Of a stretch of 41,292 nucleotides of DNA, positions 16,708 to 25,690 are shown in pieces. The stretch covers positions 1 to 41,292 of the forward strand of contig JAAFJS010000019.1 of assembly GCA_013298985.1 (NCBI GenBank), written 5' to 3'. This DNA comes from Cytophagales bacterium (GTDB taxonomy: Bacteria; Bacteroidota; Bacteroidia; Cytophagales; Thermoflexibacteraceae). A model generated the notes under the pieces. The model was not told the DNA's origin and ran no database searches. It worked only from the letters and a program-made list of their open reading frames with translations. Made by a program: the position numbers and the translations under genes. Each line of letters begins with the position of its first letter. The stretch's first letter is position 1.

Positions 16708-18804
16708 ATGAAAAAAAGAGTTCCACTTTTACTCATCTTTTTATTTTTTACAAAGATAGCCTTTGCCCAGGTGCCTGTGTTAGAAATCAAGGAACTGGAC
16801 AAGGGAAAAATGCACTCTTTTATTCCTTTCCTTTCTGTTTGGGTTGATACCTCTGCTACGCAAACAATTTCGAACGTAACTGCGCCACAAATCCAGCAAA
16901 AGTTCGTGCCTCTGAATATCAAGCACTTCGACCATCAAGCAAAATCCTATTGGCTCAGGTGCAACCTCAATAACCTGAATAATGATAGCGTAAAGTTAGG
17001 CTTACAAATTGGTATCTTTGAACGAGTAGATATTTTCTTGCAAGATAGTAACCATCTATCTACTCAAAATTCTCGCCTTATCTTGACGCGACTCTACAAG
17101 AAAGCCACTGATTATGAATATATTAGCCTTCCCGCAGGTACAAGTACCCTGTACTTTCACATCACCAGAGCGCATGATATTTCTATCGTCATGTCCAGCT
17201 ATGTGCTTTCTGGTATGGCATTTTTTAGCAAAGATTTTTCTAACTTTTGGATAGAGGACAGGCATACTATCCAAACTATTTATATTTTATATGCTGGCGG
17301 ACTTAGCTTGCTTTTGTTTTATAATCTGTTGTTATTCTTTACGTTAAGAGATAAAGCCTATTTTTTTTACATCATTAGCCTTTGCGCTATTTTAGTAGGG
17401 AATATAGATTTTTACGCTTATATAGTTGCTCCCTCTCCGCCCAAATACCAAATCTTTTTAATGTGGGGCAGAGTCGCATTATGGGCAGTGTCGCACTTCT
17501 TGTTCATACTTTCCTTTTTAAAGCTAAATGAATGGCTATACTGGGCAAGCAGGGCAACAAAAGTGATGATAGGTATAGGTGTTTTATTATTTGTATGTTT
17601 ATTTGTGGCGGTATTATATCCTTATATTGTAACCTTGTATGCTCTTTATTTTGCGGCTTCCTGCTTATTTTTGATGGTGATTGCTTTGGTGGCATTTATG
17701 AAAAGGCGAGGTGATGTTCGTTTTTATTTTTTGGGAAATATTGCTTTTCTGGTAGGTGCAGTTATTACTTTATTGGAGTTTTTAAGAATTGTACCTGCTT
17801 CCATCTACACACACAACGCCTTGTTTTTTGGGAGTTTGATTGAAATGACCTTGTTTTCTTTGGCATTGGCGGACAAGATTAGTGCAGCCAAAAAGGAATT
17901 GGTAGAACAAAAACTGTTACAATCCGTAGAAAGAGAGCAACTTGCCAAAGAACAAAACGAAGAATTGGAGCAAAAAGTAAAAGAACGAACCCAAGAAATA
18001 CAAGTAAGAAACGAAGAATTGGAGCAAAAAGTAAAAGAACGAACCCAAGAAATACAACTAAAAAACGAAGAACTGAACAAGAAAAATAGAGAGATAGAAA
18101 TACAATCCATAGAACTACAAAAACTCAATTCAAATAAAGATAAGTTATTCTCTATCATAGCGCACGACCTCCGTAGCCCTATTGCCGCGCTGGGGAGTGC
18201 CATCAATATTTTAGACCCTCATATTCTCAACAGTACAGAGTTAGAACTTATCAAAACAAAGCTATACAAGCAGTTTAAAAATACTGATGAAACCCTGCAA
18301 AATCTGTTACTTTGGGCAAAAGACCAGATGCAAGGCGAAATGAGCAATCCTACATTGATTGATTTGAATAAATTAATCAATGAAAAAATAGACTTTTTGA
18401 ATGATATAGCTGCGAATAAAAATATCACACTCAAAAACCAAACGAATGTTGATAGTCAAGTGTTTGCAGATGAAAACTATTTGCGGATTATCCTCCGAAA
18501 TCTCATTTCCAATGCCCTCAAATTTAGCTATGAAAATAGTGAAATTACAATTTTTAACTATACAAAAAACGACATCATGGAAACGATTGCCGTCAAAGAT
18601 ACAGGCAAAGGCATGGACGAAGCGCAAAAAGCAATGCTATTTACAGAAAAAGGCATTACTACCAAAGGCACTGCAGGCGAGATAGGCACAGGGCTGGGAT
18701 TGAGCTTAGTGAAAAACATAGTAGAGAAAAGCGGCGGCAAAATCTGGGTAGAAAGTGAAGTAGGTGAGGGAAGTACATTTTATTTTACCTTGCCCAAAGC
18801 CTAA
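16708..18804 (+). CDS. 7TMR-DISM sensor histidine kinase (class B transmitter)
   Basis: About 698 residues from the ATG at 16708; a TTG at 16702 would add two residues, but the signal peptide (M-K-K-R ... F-A-Q) fits the ATG. A DISMED2-like extracellular domain (~25-180; S-Y-W-L-R-C-N-L, L-Y-F-H-I-T-R) precedes seven membrane helices (~190-390). A long signalling helix contains an exact 18-residue tandem duplication (~417-450). HisKA carries His486 (I-I-A-H-D-L-R-S-P), and HATPase_c has N-L-I-S-N-A-L-K-F, D-T-G-K-G-M and G-T-G-L-G-L-S-L-V-K-N-I. The transmitter groups with the Reg_prop kinase at 11364. Last gene of the run; 283 bases with the second copy of the duplicated promoter separate it from the next phosphatase. 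No output domain. Confidence 0.92.
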   Translation: MKKRVPLLLIFLFFTKIAFAQVPVLEIKELDKGKMHSFIPFLSVWVDTSATQTISNVTAPQIQQKFVPLNIKHFDHQAKSYWLRCNLNNLNNDSVKLGLQIGIFERVDIFLQDSNHLSTQNSRLILTRLYKKATDYEYISLPAGTSTLYFHITRAHDISIVMSSYVLSGMAFFSKDFSNFWIEDRHTIQTIYILYAGGLSLLLFYNLLLFFTLRDKAYFFYIISLCAILVGNIDFYAYIVAPSPPKYQIFLMWGRVALWAVSHFLFILSFLKLNEWLYWASRATKVMIGIGVLLFVCLFVAVLYPYIVTLYALYFAASCLFLMVIALVAFMKRRGDVRFYFLGNIAFLVGAVITLLEFLRIVPASIYTHNALFFGSLIEMTLFSLALADKISAAKKELVEQKLLQSVEREQLAKEQNEELEQKVKERTQEIQVRNEELEQKVKERTQEIQLKNEELNKKNREIEIQSIELQKLNSNKDKLFSIIAHDLRSPIAALGSAINILDPHILNSTELELIKTKLYKQFKNTDETLQNLLLWAKDQMQGEMSNPTLIDLNKLINEKIDFLNDIAANKNITLKNQTNVDSQVFADENYLRIILRNLISNALKFSYENSEITIFNYTKNDIMETIAVKDTGKGMDEAQKAMLFTEKGITTKGTAGEIGTGLGLSLVKNIVEKSGGKIWVESEVGEGSTFYFTLPKA
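17956..18057 (+). repeat. 54-bp in-frame tandem duplication in the kinase linker helix
   Basis: Bases 17956-18003 and 18010-18057 are identical over 48 bases, with a 54-bp period. The unit encodes 18 residues of coiled coil (E-E-L-E-Q-K-V-K-E-R-T-Q-E-I-Q plus three). A decayed third start follows at 18064. The identity at DNA level points to a recent slippage or duplication event. Confidence 0.95.
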
Positions 18805-18850
18805 AAACGAATCTTTTTGCATTAATCCAATTTCTTTATATCACCCTACA

Positions 18851-18900
18851 AAGAACTTTTCCTAAACTATTGGTTGGTATTTCTTTTCCCCTTAGCTTTG
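18851..18900 (+). promoter_or_regulatory. Duplicated promoter, copy 2 (TTG-N20-TAGCTTTG)
   Basis: TTG at 18870-18872 and TAGCTTTG at 18893-18900 keep exactly the 20-base spacing of the copy at 7891-7940. The 23 bases 18853-18875 are identical to 7893-7915; differences cluster in the spacer just before the -7 box. It lies 187 bases before the ATG at 19088, leaving a long leader. The leader contains a second TAnnTTTG match (18994-19001) without a partner -33 box. Confidence 0.75.
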
Positions 18901-19087
18901 GACAATGGCTAACGGTAAAGGTAGGTTCTAAAATTTATAGCATAGTAAAAACACTGTTTCGTATAAAAAAATCCCCACAAGTTTTTATTCACCTACCTTT
19001 GTAAGAAAAGGGAAATAATTTAAAGATTTTTCTTAAAAATTAATCATAATCTATTGCTAATCAATATCTTGATAAAAAATACTTTGT

Positions 19088-21283
19088 ATGCAATTTGTTT
19101 TCAAAAGTAAAAATTATTCGAGGAACGCGTGCCTTATCGCTTTATTGTTTTTTTTGACCAGTTTTTTTTCTTGTCATCAAGCCAAAAAACAGTCATCAGA
19201 AGCACGAAACGGAAAGTTAGACCTGAGTGCCTATAATTTTGAAACTGATGGAACAGTTTTGCTCAAAGGAGAATGGGAATTTTATTGGCAGCAATATTTG
19301 CAAGGGCTTGATTTTGAGCAAGTAAAGCCATCTATCATAGCTACTGTACCGAATAGCTGGGGCAATTATGAGATAGAAAAAGGGAAAAAACTGAGCAGAG
19401 AAGGATATGCGACTTATCGCTTGCTGGTCAAAGTGCCTGCTCAGTACAAGGAAAATGAACTTTTGGGCATCAAAACAAAATTTATTGCGACCAATTATGC
19501 ACTTTTCATTCAAAACAAATTAGTCAATCACCCGCATAATTTAGGCACTTCGGCAGAAACAACGGAAGGGTATTACAATCCTGACGTTTATTATTTTACA
19601 CCACAGCGAGATACCGTAGAAATTGTATTGCACATTGCTAACTATGCGGGCAGGCTCGGTGGGATTACGCAGGCAATTACGCTGGGCAAGGCATCACAAA
19701 TCCGCAGAAGCTACGAAGCGACCATGATGATTAGTTTTTTCCTTTTTGGCGTACTGGTCGTGATGGGGTGCTATCATATCAGCTTGTATATATTTCGCCA
19801 GAAAGAAGCCGCCACGCTTTGGTTTGCCTTTTTTTGCTTTACTATTGCGATAAGAATTTTGGTAACAGATGATTATTATTTGACAGATTTGTTTCCCCAA
19901 GCCCCCTTTGAGCTTGGGAATAAGTTATCATATCTTACTTTTTATTTGGCAGTTCCCTTGCTCGCAGTCTTTATTAATACCTTGTACCCACAAGATTTCT
20001 CAAAGTGGGTCAGGAAGATTTGCGTGGTGATTGGTGGTATATTTTCGCTGTCTGTACTGCTGACCAAAGGCTTTTTTTATTCCCAGTTTTTGATTTATTT
20101 TCAGGTTACTACCTTGCTCGCCATTGCGTATGCCATTTATTTTGTCATTCGTATCCTGCTCAAAGACAGGGAAGGAAGCATTACTTTTGCGGTAGGTATG
20201 CTTACGATATTTGCGGCGGCGGTCAATGACATTCTCGTTGCCAATTTTGTATTTCAGCTACCCAGCATCATGCCTGTTGGTTTGTTTGTGTTTGTTTTTA
20301 GCCAAACCTTGATTCTATCCAAAAAGTTTTCCAATGCTTTTAGCCAAGTAGAAAGCCTCTCTACCGAACTGCGAATGAACAATGAGCAACTGGAACTGAC
20401 TGTAAAACAGCGCACGATGGAGCTGAACGAGGCAAATGAGTCCTTATCACAAAACTTAGAGGAACTCAGGACTAACATAGAACTGATTAATGACCAAAAC
20501 AAGGCAATCAAAGCACAAAATCATAGCATTACTTCAAGCATCAATTATGCAAAAAATATTCAACAAAATATCCTGCCAAGCGTCCAAACTATTCAGCAAC
20601 AGTTTCCTGATAGTTTTCTGATTTTCAAACCCAAAGACATTGTTTCTGGTGATTTTTATTACTTTAATCAAAAAGGAAATAAACTCATCTTGGCGGCGGT
20701 GGACTGTACTGGGCATGGCGTTCCTGGTGCTTTTATGAGCTTGATAGGCTATGAAATTCTGAACGAACTTTTTGATTATCACCATATTATAGAGCCAGCG
20801 CATATCTTGAAAGGTTTGCATATTGGGATTAGAAAACTGCTGAAACAGGAATCCTCCATCAGTCGCGATGGAATGGACATTGCGCTGGTAGTGATTGACA
20901 AAGAAAAGCGGGAATTGAAGTTCGCAGGGGCAAAAAACCCCTTAGTGTATATAGAAAATGGCAAAATGGAAGTGATAAATGGTGATAATCTGCACATTGG
21001 CGGACACGCGTCTGGCGAGGAAATCCAGTTTACGCAGACTACCATTCCCTTGCCCAAAAACGAAGGTGAGTTCAGTTTTTACCTATTTTCTGATGGCTAC
21101 CATGACCAGTTTGGTGGCGAAGACAACAAGAAACTGATGAAAAGACATTTCAGAGAGTTACTTTTTCAAATCCAAAGTATGCCCATGCACGAGCAGGAAA
21201 CACTGCTAACAGAGTGGCACGAAGACTGGAAAGGCGCAATACCTCAGACTGACGATGTTTTGGTGATAGGCGCGCGGGTGTGA
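19088..21283 (+). CDS. 7TMR-DISM receptor SpoIIE-type (PP2C) phosphatase
   Basis: A 731-residue receptor phosphatase. The N-terminus ends in a possible lipobox Cys29 (F-F-S-C). An extracellular jelly-roll domain (~40-200; G-E-W-E-F-Y-W, V-P-N-S-W, G-Y-A-T-Y-R-L) resembles the galactose-binding-like 7TMR-DISM extracellular type 1 domain. Seven membrane helices follow (~213-414), then a coiled coil and a SpoIIE domain (~505-731) with I-V-S-G-D-F-Y-Y, D-C-T-G-H-G-V-P-G, D-G-M-D-I-A, FSDGYHDQFGG and Q-T-D-D-V-L-V. Its phosphatase domain is closer to that of gene 8047 than to that of 5491. It has its own copy of the duplicated promoter at 18851 and is probably a separate unit responding to the same regulator as the 8047 run. 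It likely senses a carbohydrate-like ligand and switches a Ser/Thr phosphoprotein. Confidence 0.92.
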   Translation: MQFVFKSKNYSRNACLIALLFFLTSFFSCHQAKKQSSEARNGKLDLSAYNFETDGTVLLKGEWEFYWQQYLQGLDFEQVKPSIIATVPNSWGNYEIEKGKKLSREGYATYRLLVKVPAQYKENELLGIKTKFIATNYALFIQNKLVNHPHNLGTSAETTEGYYNPDVYYFTPQRDTVEIVLHIANYAGRLGGITQAITLGKASQIRRSYEATMMISFFLFGVLVVMGCYHISLYIFRQKEAATLWFAFFCFTIAIRILVTDDYYLTDLFPQAPFELGNKLSYLTFYLAVPLLAVFINTLYPQDFSKWVRKICVVIGGIFSLSVLLTKGFFYSQFLIYFQVTTLLAIAYAIYFVIRILLKDREGSITFAVGMLTIFAAAVNDILVANFVFQLPSIMPVGLFVFVFSQTLILSKKFSNAFSQVESLSTELRMNNEQLELTVKQRTMELNEANESLSQNLEELRTNIELINDQNKAIKAQNHSITSSINYAKNIQQNILPSVQTIQQQFPDSFLIFKPKDIVSGDFYYFNQKGNKLILAAVDCTGHGVPGAFMSLIGYEILNELFDYHHIIEPAHILKGLHIGIRKLLKQESSISRDGMDIALVVIDKEKRELKFAGAKNPLVYIENGKMEVINGDNLHIGGHASGEEIQFTQTTIPLPKNEGEFSFYLFSDGYHDQFGGEDNKKLMKRHFRELLFQIQSMPMHEQETLLTEWHEDWKGAIPQTDDVLVIGARV

Positions 21284-21405
21284 TGGTGGGGGCAAAACTC
21301 TCCTCCGCAAAATGCACCAACTCACTTGTTTCTATCTCTTGAAGCGTGAAATCCAATACTCGCAAATTTTGATGCTTTTTTTCATTTTAATTACTCATTT
21401 TTCTT

Positions 21406-21434
21406 AGAAATTTCTTATTTTTACAGAAAAGAAA
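21406..21434 (+). promoter_or_regulatory. Shared upstream element of toxin-antitoxin module 1
   Basis: An AGAAAT-CTTATTTTTAC-AAAA-AAA pattern lies 2-30 bases before the antitoxin ATG at 21437 and recurs before the second module (22132-22160) with a one-base indel. A TGATGCTTTTTT string also precedes both (from 21370 and 22098). This could be a common promoter or antitoxin operator. Confidence 0.45.
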
Positions 21435-21436
21435 CT

Positions 21437-21664
21437 ATGAATACAGAAATAGAACATATTAAATATCAATTAATTACATGGATAATTATGCTTAATGACA
21501 CCAATTTATTATTGGAACTAAGTAAAACACTCCAAAATGCCGTACAAACCTCGCAAGAACCACCCAAAAAAGCACGTCAGTTTGGTTGTGGGAAAGGGAT
21601 ATTTCCTTACATTGCCAATAATTTCAACGAACCTTTGGAAGAATTTAAAGAATATATGCCATGA
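21437..21664 (+). CDS. DUF2281-type antitoxin of a PIN toxin module
   Basis: A 75-residue protein. The C-terminal half carries the DUF2281 tail motif: A-R-Q-F-G-C-G-K-G-I-F followed by N-E-P-L-E-E-F-K-E-Y-M-P. This is the part that docks on PIN toxins in related pairs. The N-terminal half is helical and lacks a recognisable DNA-binding motif. The stop codon overlaps the start of the PIN gene by four bases (ATGA), the usual translational coupling of antitoxin and toxin. A second in-frame ATG at about residue 18 could be used instead. Identification rests mainly on the tail and the coupling. Confidence 0.75.
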   Translation: MNTEIEHIKYQLITWIIMLNDTNLLLELSKTLQNAVQTSQEPPKKARQFGCGKGIFPYIANNFNEPLEEFKEYMP

Positions 21665-22044
21665 AATATTTGATAGATACTCATATTTTGATTTGGTATA
21701 TTGAGGAAAATATGCAACTCAAAAATAAAATTGTTCGTGAGATTGAAAACCCACAAAATCAGGTTTTTGTGAGTAAAATTAGCCTTTGGGAAATTGCCAT
21801 CAAAGTAGGTATTGGCAAGTTACAGATGACCATTTCCTTTCCTGATTTGGAAGATTTCTTGGTAGCAAATAACTTTTCAATCATAGATTACAATTTTGAA
21901 CATTTGAAAATGTTACTTACCCTACCTTTTCACCACAACGACCCATTTGACAGGCTACTCATCGCCCAATCCATCACAGAAAACATCATACTCATCACAG
22001 ATGACAATAAGTTTAACCTTTATGATTTGAGTATTTTGAACTGA
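21661..22044 (+). CDS. PIN-domain toxin, VapC-like ribonuclease
   Basis: A 127-residue PIN-domain protein of typical VapC length. The acidic metal-binding residues of the family are all visible: Asp6 (Y-L-I-D-T-H), Glu44 (S-L-W-E-I-A), Asp97 (D-P-F-D-R-L-L-I-A-Q) and Asp114/115 (L-I-T-D-D). PIN toxins cleave tRNA or rRNA when their antitoxin is degraded. The start overlaps the antitoxin stop. With all catalytic residues and full length it looks functional. It sits in the accessory patch between the signalling cluster and enolase. Confidence 0.88.
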   Translation: MKYLIDTHILIWYIEENMQLKNKIVREIENPQNQVFVSKISLWEIAIKVGIGKLQMTISFPDLEDFLVANNFSIIDYNFEHLKMLLTLPFHHNDPFDRLLIAQSITENIILITDDNKFNLYDLSILN

Positions 22045-22131
22045 AAAACGCTTCATCAAAGCACCAAACTCTCAAACGGTGCGACGCTTGCGAGTCTGAT
22101 GCTTTTTTCTCAGAAATTTGACTGCTTTTAA

Positions 22132-22160
22132 AGAAATGCTTATTTTTACTAAAAAATAAA
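22132..22160 (+). promoter_or_regulatory. Shared upstream element of toxin-antitoxin module 2
   Basis: The counterpart of 21406-21434: the core CTTATTTTTAC is identical and the flanks nearly so, ending eight bases before the ATG at 22169. Further upstream, 22061-22109 also shares GCACCAA-CTC and TGATGCTTTTTT words with 21314-21378, so the likeness extends over about 100 bases. Confidence 0.45.
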
Positions 22161-22168
22161 TAATCAAG

Positions 22169-22459
22169 ATGGAAACCATAGAAGTACAAAGAAATATTAT
22201 TTACGGACTGCGTGATTTGCCTATGGAAAAGCTACAAGAAGTGCTTGATTTTGTGTTTTTTCTTCGCAAAAAAACCTTTGAACCTGAAAGTTTTGAACAA
22301 GAAATTCAGGCAATTCATAACAAAAAAGAAGAAATACCAGAAGCATTAGGCTTGCTTTTAGAGGAACGTTTGGCGAAATACGAAGCAAATCCCGAAAGTG
22401 CAATCAAATGGGCGGATTTGAGAAAGAAAATAGTAGAAAAATATGACTATGAAATATGA
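22169..22459 (+). CDS. DUF2281/RelB-type antitoxin of a ParE module
   Basis: A 96-residue antitoxin-like protein. Residues 1-35 (I-I-Y-G-L-R-D-L-P-M-E-K-L-Q-E-V-L-D-F-V) match the N-terminal DUF2281-type helix pair. The C-terminal half (L-L-L-E-E-R-L-A-K-Y ... A-I-K-W-A-D-L-R-K-K-I) resembles the addiction-module antitoxin segment that wraps the toxin. It overlaps the following ParE gene by 17 bases, so the two should be translationally coupled. An upstream region like that of the first module suggests shared control or a common origin. Confidence 0.75.
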   Translation: METIEVQRNIIYGLRDLPMEKLQEVLDFVFFLRKKTFEPESFEQEIQAIHNKKEEIPEALGLLLEERLAKYEANPESAIKWADLRKKIVEKYDYEI

Positions 22460-22787
22460 GGTAATTGTTTCCAATGAAGCAGCAACTGACATCTTGGAAA
22501 TCATTGAATGGTATGAAGCGCAGAAAGAAAACTTAGGCGACCAATTCCTACTCTCTTTTGATGAAGTCATTCGTTTTTTAGAAAAAAATCCATATTTATA
22601 CCAAAAAATAAGGAATGAAATAAGAAGAGCTATTACGCAAAAATACCCTTATGCTGTTTTTTATAAGATTTACCAAGAACAAAAAGAAATAGGTATTATT
22701 GCAGTAGTTCACCAAGCCCGTATATCAATCTCTTTGTTTCTTCTGCTTTGTTTGGCTCATTTCTTTGAGCCACTGCACCTGTTTTAG
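22443..22787 (+). CDS. ParE/RelE-superfamily toxin with an atypical C-terminus
   Basis: A 114-residue ParE-like protein (ATG at 22443, or 22449 two codons later). Residues 4-90 follow the family: Y-E-V-I-V-S-N-E-A, an E-W-Y-E-x-Q helix, L-L-S-F-D-E-V, P-Y-L-Y-Q-K-I, R-R-A-I-T-Q-K-Y-P-Y-A-V-F-Y-K-I and I-I-A-V-V-H-Q-A-R. In normal members about ten polar residues follow H-Q-A-R. Here a hydrophobic tail of about 21 residues (I-S-I-S-L-F-L-L-L-C and onwards) follows, lying antisense to a small minus-strand ORF. That suggests a rearrangement near 22720 replaced the original end. Whether the toxin still works is uncertain. Confidence 0.78.
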   Translation: MTMKYEVIVSNEAATDILEIIEWYEAQKENLGDQFLLSFDEVIRFLEKNPYLYQKIRNEIRRAITQKYPYAVFYKIYQEQKEIGIIAVVHQARISISLFLLLCLAHFFEPLHLF

Positions 22788-22874
22788 TGCTTTTTCTAAG
22801 GTAACTGGCTGCTGCTTGGATAGATTTTCCATTGCTAACTTCGCCCTTTTCTCGAAGGATATTTTGTAGTTCAT
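22725..22874 (-). CDS. Small 49-residue ORF, unknown
   Basis: A 49-residue, strongly basic, helical reading frame (begins M-N-Y-K-I-S-F-E-K-R, contains L-S-K-Q-Q-P-V-T-L-E-K-A-L-K-Q and ends K-K-Q-R-D). It starts 18 bases after the stop of the broken methylase fragment on the same strand, and its last 63 bases are antisense to the odd tail of ParE. The amino-acid make-up is gene-like, and on the opposite strand the same bases give an implausible hydrophobic tail. I do not recognise it; it may be a remnant small gene of a lost neighbour. Confidence 0.4.
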   Translation of the reverse strand: MNYKISFEKRAKLAMENLSKQQPVTLEKALKQVQWLKEMSQTKQKKQRD

Positions 22875-22892
22875 GTTTTAAAAAGTTAAAGT

Positions 22893-23090
22893 CTATACAA
22901 ATTTTTTATTTTTCAAACAAATATTCTCTTCACTGCCTTGTGTAAAACCAGCATTGCCTGTACCTTTTTTAGAAGCAGTTTTCAAAGCCTCTTGAATTTC
23001 TTTTATCTCACTTCCGTTGGGCGTATAGTCAATTTTTGCATTATCAAGCAATTTGCTGATAAAAATATCAGTTTTCTTTTCGTTTGCCAT
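22893..23090 (-). pseudogene. N-terminal fragment of a probable restriction-modification N6-adenine methylase
   Basis: A 65-residue frame starting M-A-N-E-K-K-T-D-I-F-I-S-K-L-L. Residues 22-49 (G-S-E-I-K-E-I-Q-E-A-L-K-T-A-S-K-K-G-T-G-N-A-G-F) look like the N-terminus I associate with type I or Eco57I-like DNA methylase subunits, where Pro-Glu-Phe and a V-K-D-F-x-x-x-I-E stretch normally follow. Here the match stops after G-N-A-G-F and an unrelated 16-residue tail leads to a stop. The several hundred residues of the methylase are missing, so this is a deletion scar. The family assignment is from memory of sequence style and needs a search. Confidence 0.55.
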
Positions 23091-23175
23091 TATTTAACTC
23101 TTTGATTTTTAAATACTTGTCCCATATTAATTCTGAAAGGAAGAGAGAAATTATTACTTCTGCAAAAATTTATTG

Positions 23176-23217
23176 AAAAAAAAGTAGAAAACCTACTAAA
23201 AGGCTTTCTACTTTTTT
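23176..23217 (-). terminator. Terminator of the enolase gene
   Basis: A 16-position stem (23178-23193 with 23202-23217, one mismatch) with an 8-base loop lies 21 bases beyond the enolase stop at 23238. The A-tract 23176-23183 reads as a T-tract in the minus-strand transcript, and the plus strand also has a T-tract, so it could act in both directions. Confidence 0.85.
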
Positions 23218-23237
23218 ATGATGCTTATTTTTTATCC

Positions 23238-24524
<1,287 letters not shown>

Positions 24525-24663
24525 TTAATTAATATAGTTAAAGTTCAATGTTCAAATTTTAATGTTTAAAGCGAGCAAATATACGAATTTTCCTATTTGT
24601 TGGTATTTTCGCAGGAGAAATTATACAAATTTTACTTTCAAAATCGATATATTAGCAGAGATT

Positions 24664-25674
24664 ATGAAAAAACAAATAGCAATCATACTGACACTTATCT
24701 TGACGACATTATTTAGTTGCGAGAAAGATAGAAAATTCTCAGAAGGGAAAAAACTTTCTGAATTTGAAAAGACACAGTTTATTCCGACATTGGAGCATAA
24801 AATTTCTAATGACAAAAACTCTGTTTACTGTGCTACTTTACTTTTTGCTTGGGACGAAATTAGAAAACAAATAAATTTACCTTTGATAATTTCTGATAAA
24901 AATTTTGACTTGAAATTACTCAATCAATCCACTTCTTTTAAAGATGTTTTAAAAAGTAACGAGTATGCTGTCAGTGGGCAAGTTGACGGAAATTTAATAA
25001 CTGCAAGAGCAGAATTTAACAAGTCTTTGCCTTTTGAATTCAAACTTCAAAGTTTCAATAACCAATTAATTTTTGACGGGCAAAAAGTATCATCATTTGG
25101 TGTTACTGGTTATGACAATTACAATCAGCTGGGCATTGTCCAGATAATTTACTATAAAAACGACAATAACTTCATCATAAAATTATTACCAAAGGACAAA
25201 GAACACGAAATTATTTTGTTTAAGACTAACCAAAGTTTCAAATCAATTACCGAAATGACAAAAAAAATTGAAAAACTAATAAAAATCGGAAAGACTGAAA
25301 TGATAAACGAAAAAATCAATTGGAAATACAATTATAGTGCAGAAGATATTGTAATCATTCCTAAATTCAACTTCAATATTGAAACAAATTACGCTTCATT
25401 GGAAGGAAATAGTTTCAGTACAGACAAGCAAAGTTTTCAAATTGAACGTGCTTGGCAAAGAACGGCTTTTATTTTAGATGAAAGTGGAGCAGAAATAGAA
25501 AGTGAAGCTGAAGTTGCTGTTACAACAGATGCAATGGAAGAAGAATACGAAAAACCTAAACCCAAAAAAATGATATTTGACAAACCATTTTTAATTTTAC
25601 TAAAAAGAGCAGATGCTCAAAATCCATATTTTGGACTTTGGACGACAAACACTGAATTAATGATAAAAGAATAA
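24664..25674 (+). CDS. Putative lipoprotein, unknown function
   Basis: A 336-residue protein from the ATG at 24664. The frame is open further upstream to 24562, but the lipoprotein signal (M-K-K-Q-I-A-I-I-L-T ... T-L-F-S-C, Cys18) begins exactly at 24664. The rest is hydrophilic, with mixed strand and helix character and an acidic, Ala/Glu-rich section near residues 275-300. No family recognised. The DNA is more AT-rich than the flanking enolase and trpB, and the gene points opposite to both. It is likely an outer-membrane or periplasmic lipoprotein; a recent gain is possible. Confidence 0.75.
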   Translation: MKKQIAIILTLILTTLFSCEKDRKFSEGKKLSEFEKTQFIPTLEHKISNDKNSVYCATLLFAWDEIRKQINLPLIISDKNFDLKLLNQSTSFKDVLKSNEYAVSGQVDGNLITARAEFNKSLPFEFKLQSFNNQLIFDGQKVSSFGVTGYDNYNQLGIVQIIYYKNDNNFIIKLLPKDKEHEIILFKTNQSFKSITEMTKKIEKLIKIGKTEMINEKINWKYNYSAEDIVIIPKFNFNIETNYASLEGNSFSTDKQSFQIERAWQRTAFILDESGAEIESEAEVAVTTDAMEEEYEKPKPKKMIFDKPFLILLKRADAQNPYFGLWTTNTELMIKE

Positions 25675-25690
25675 CTTCTGCTGACATCAG

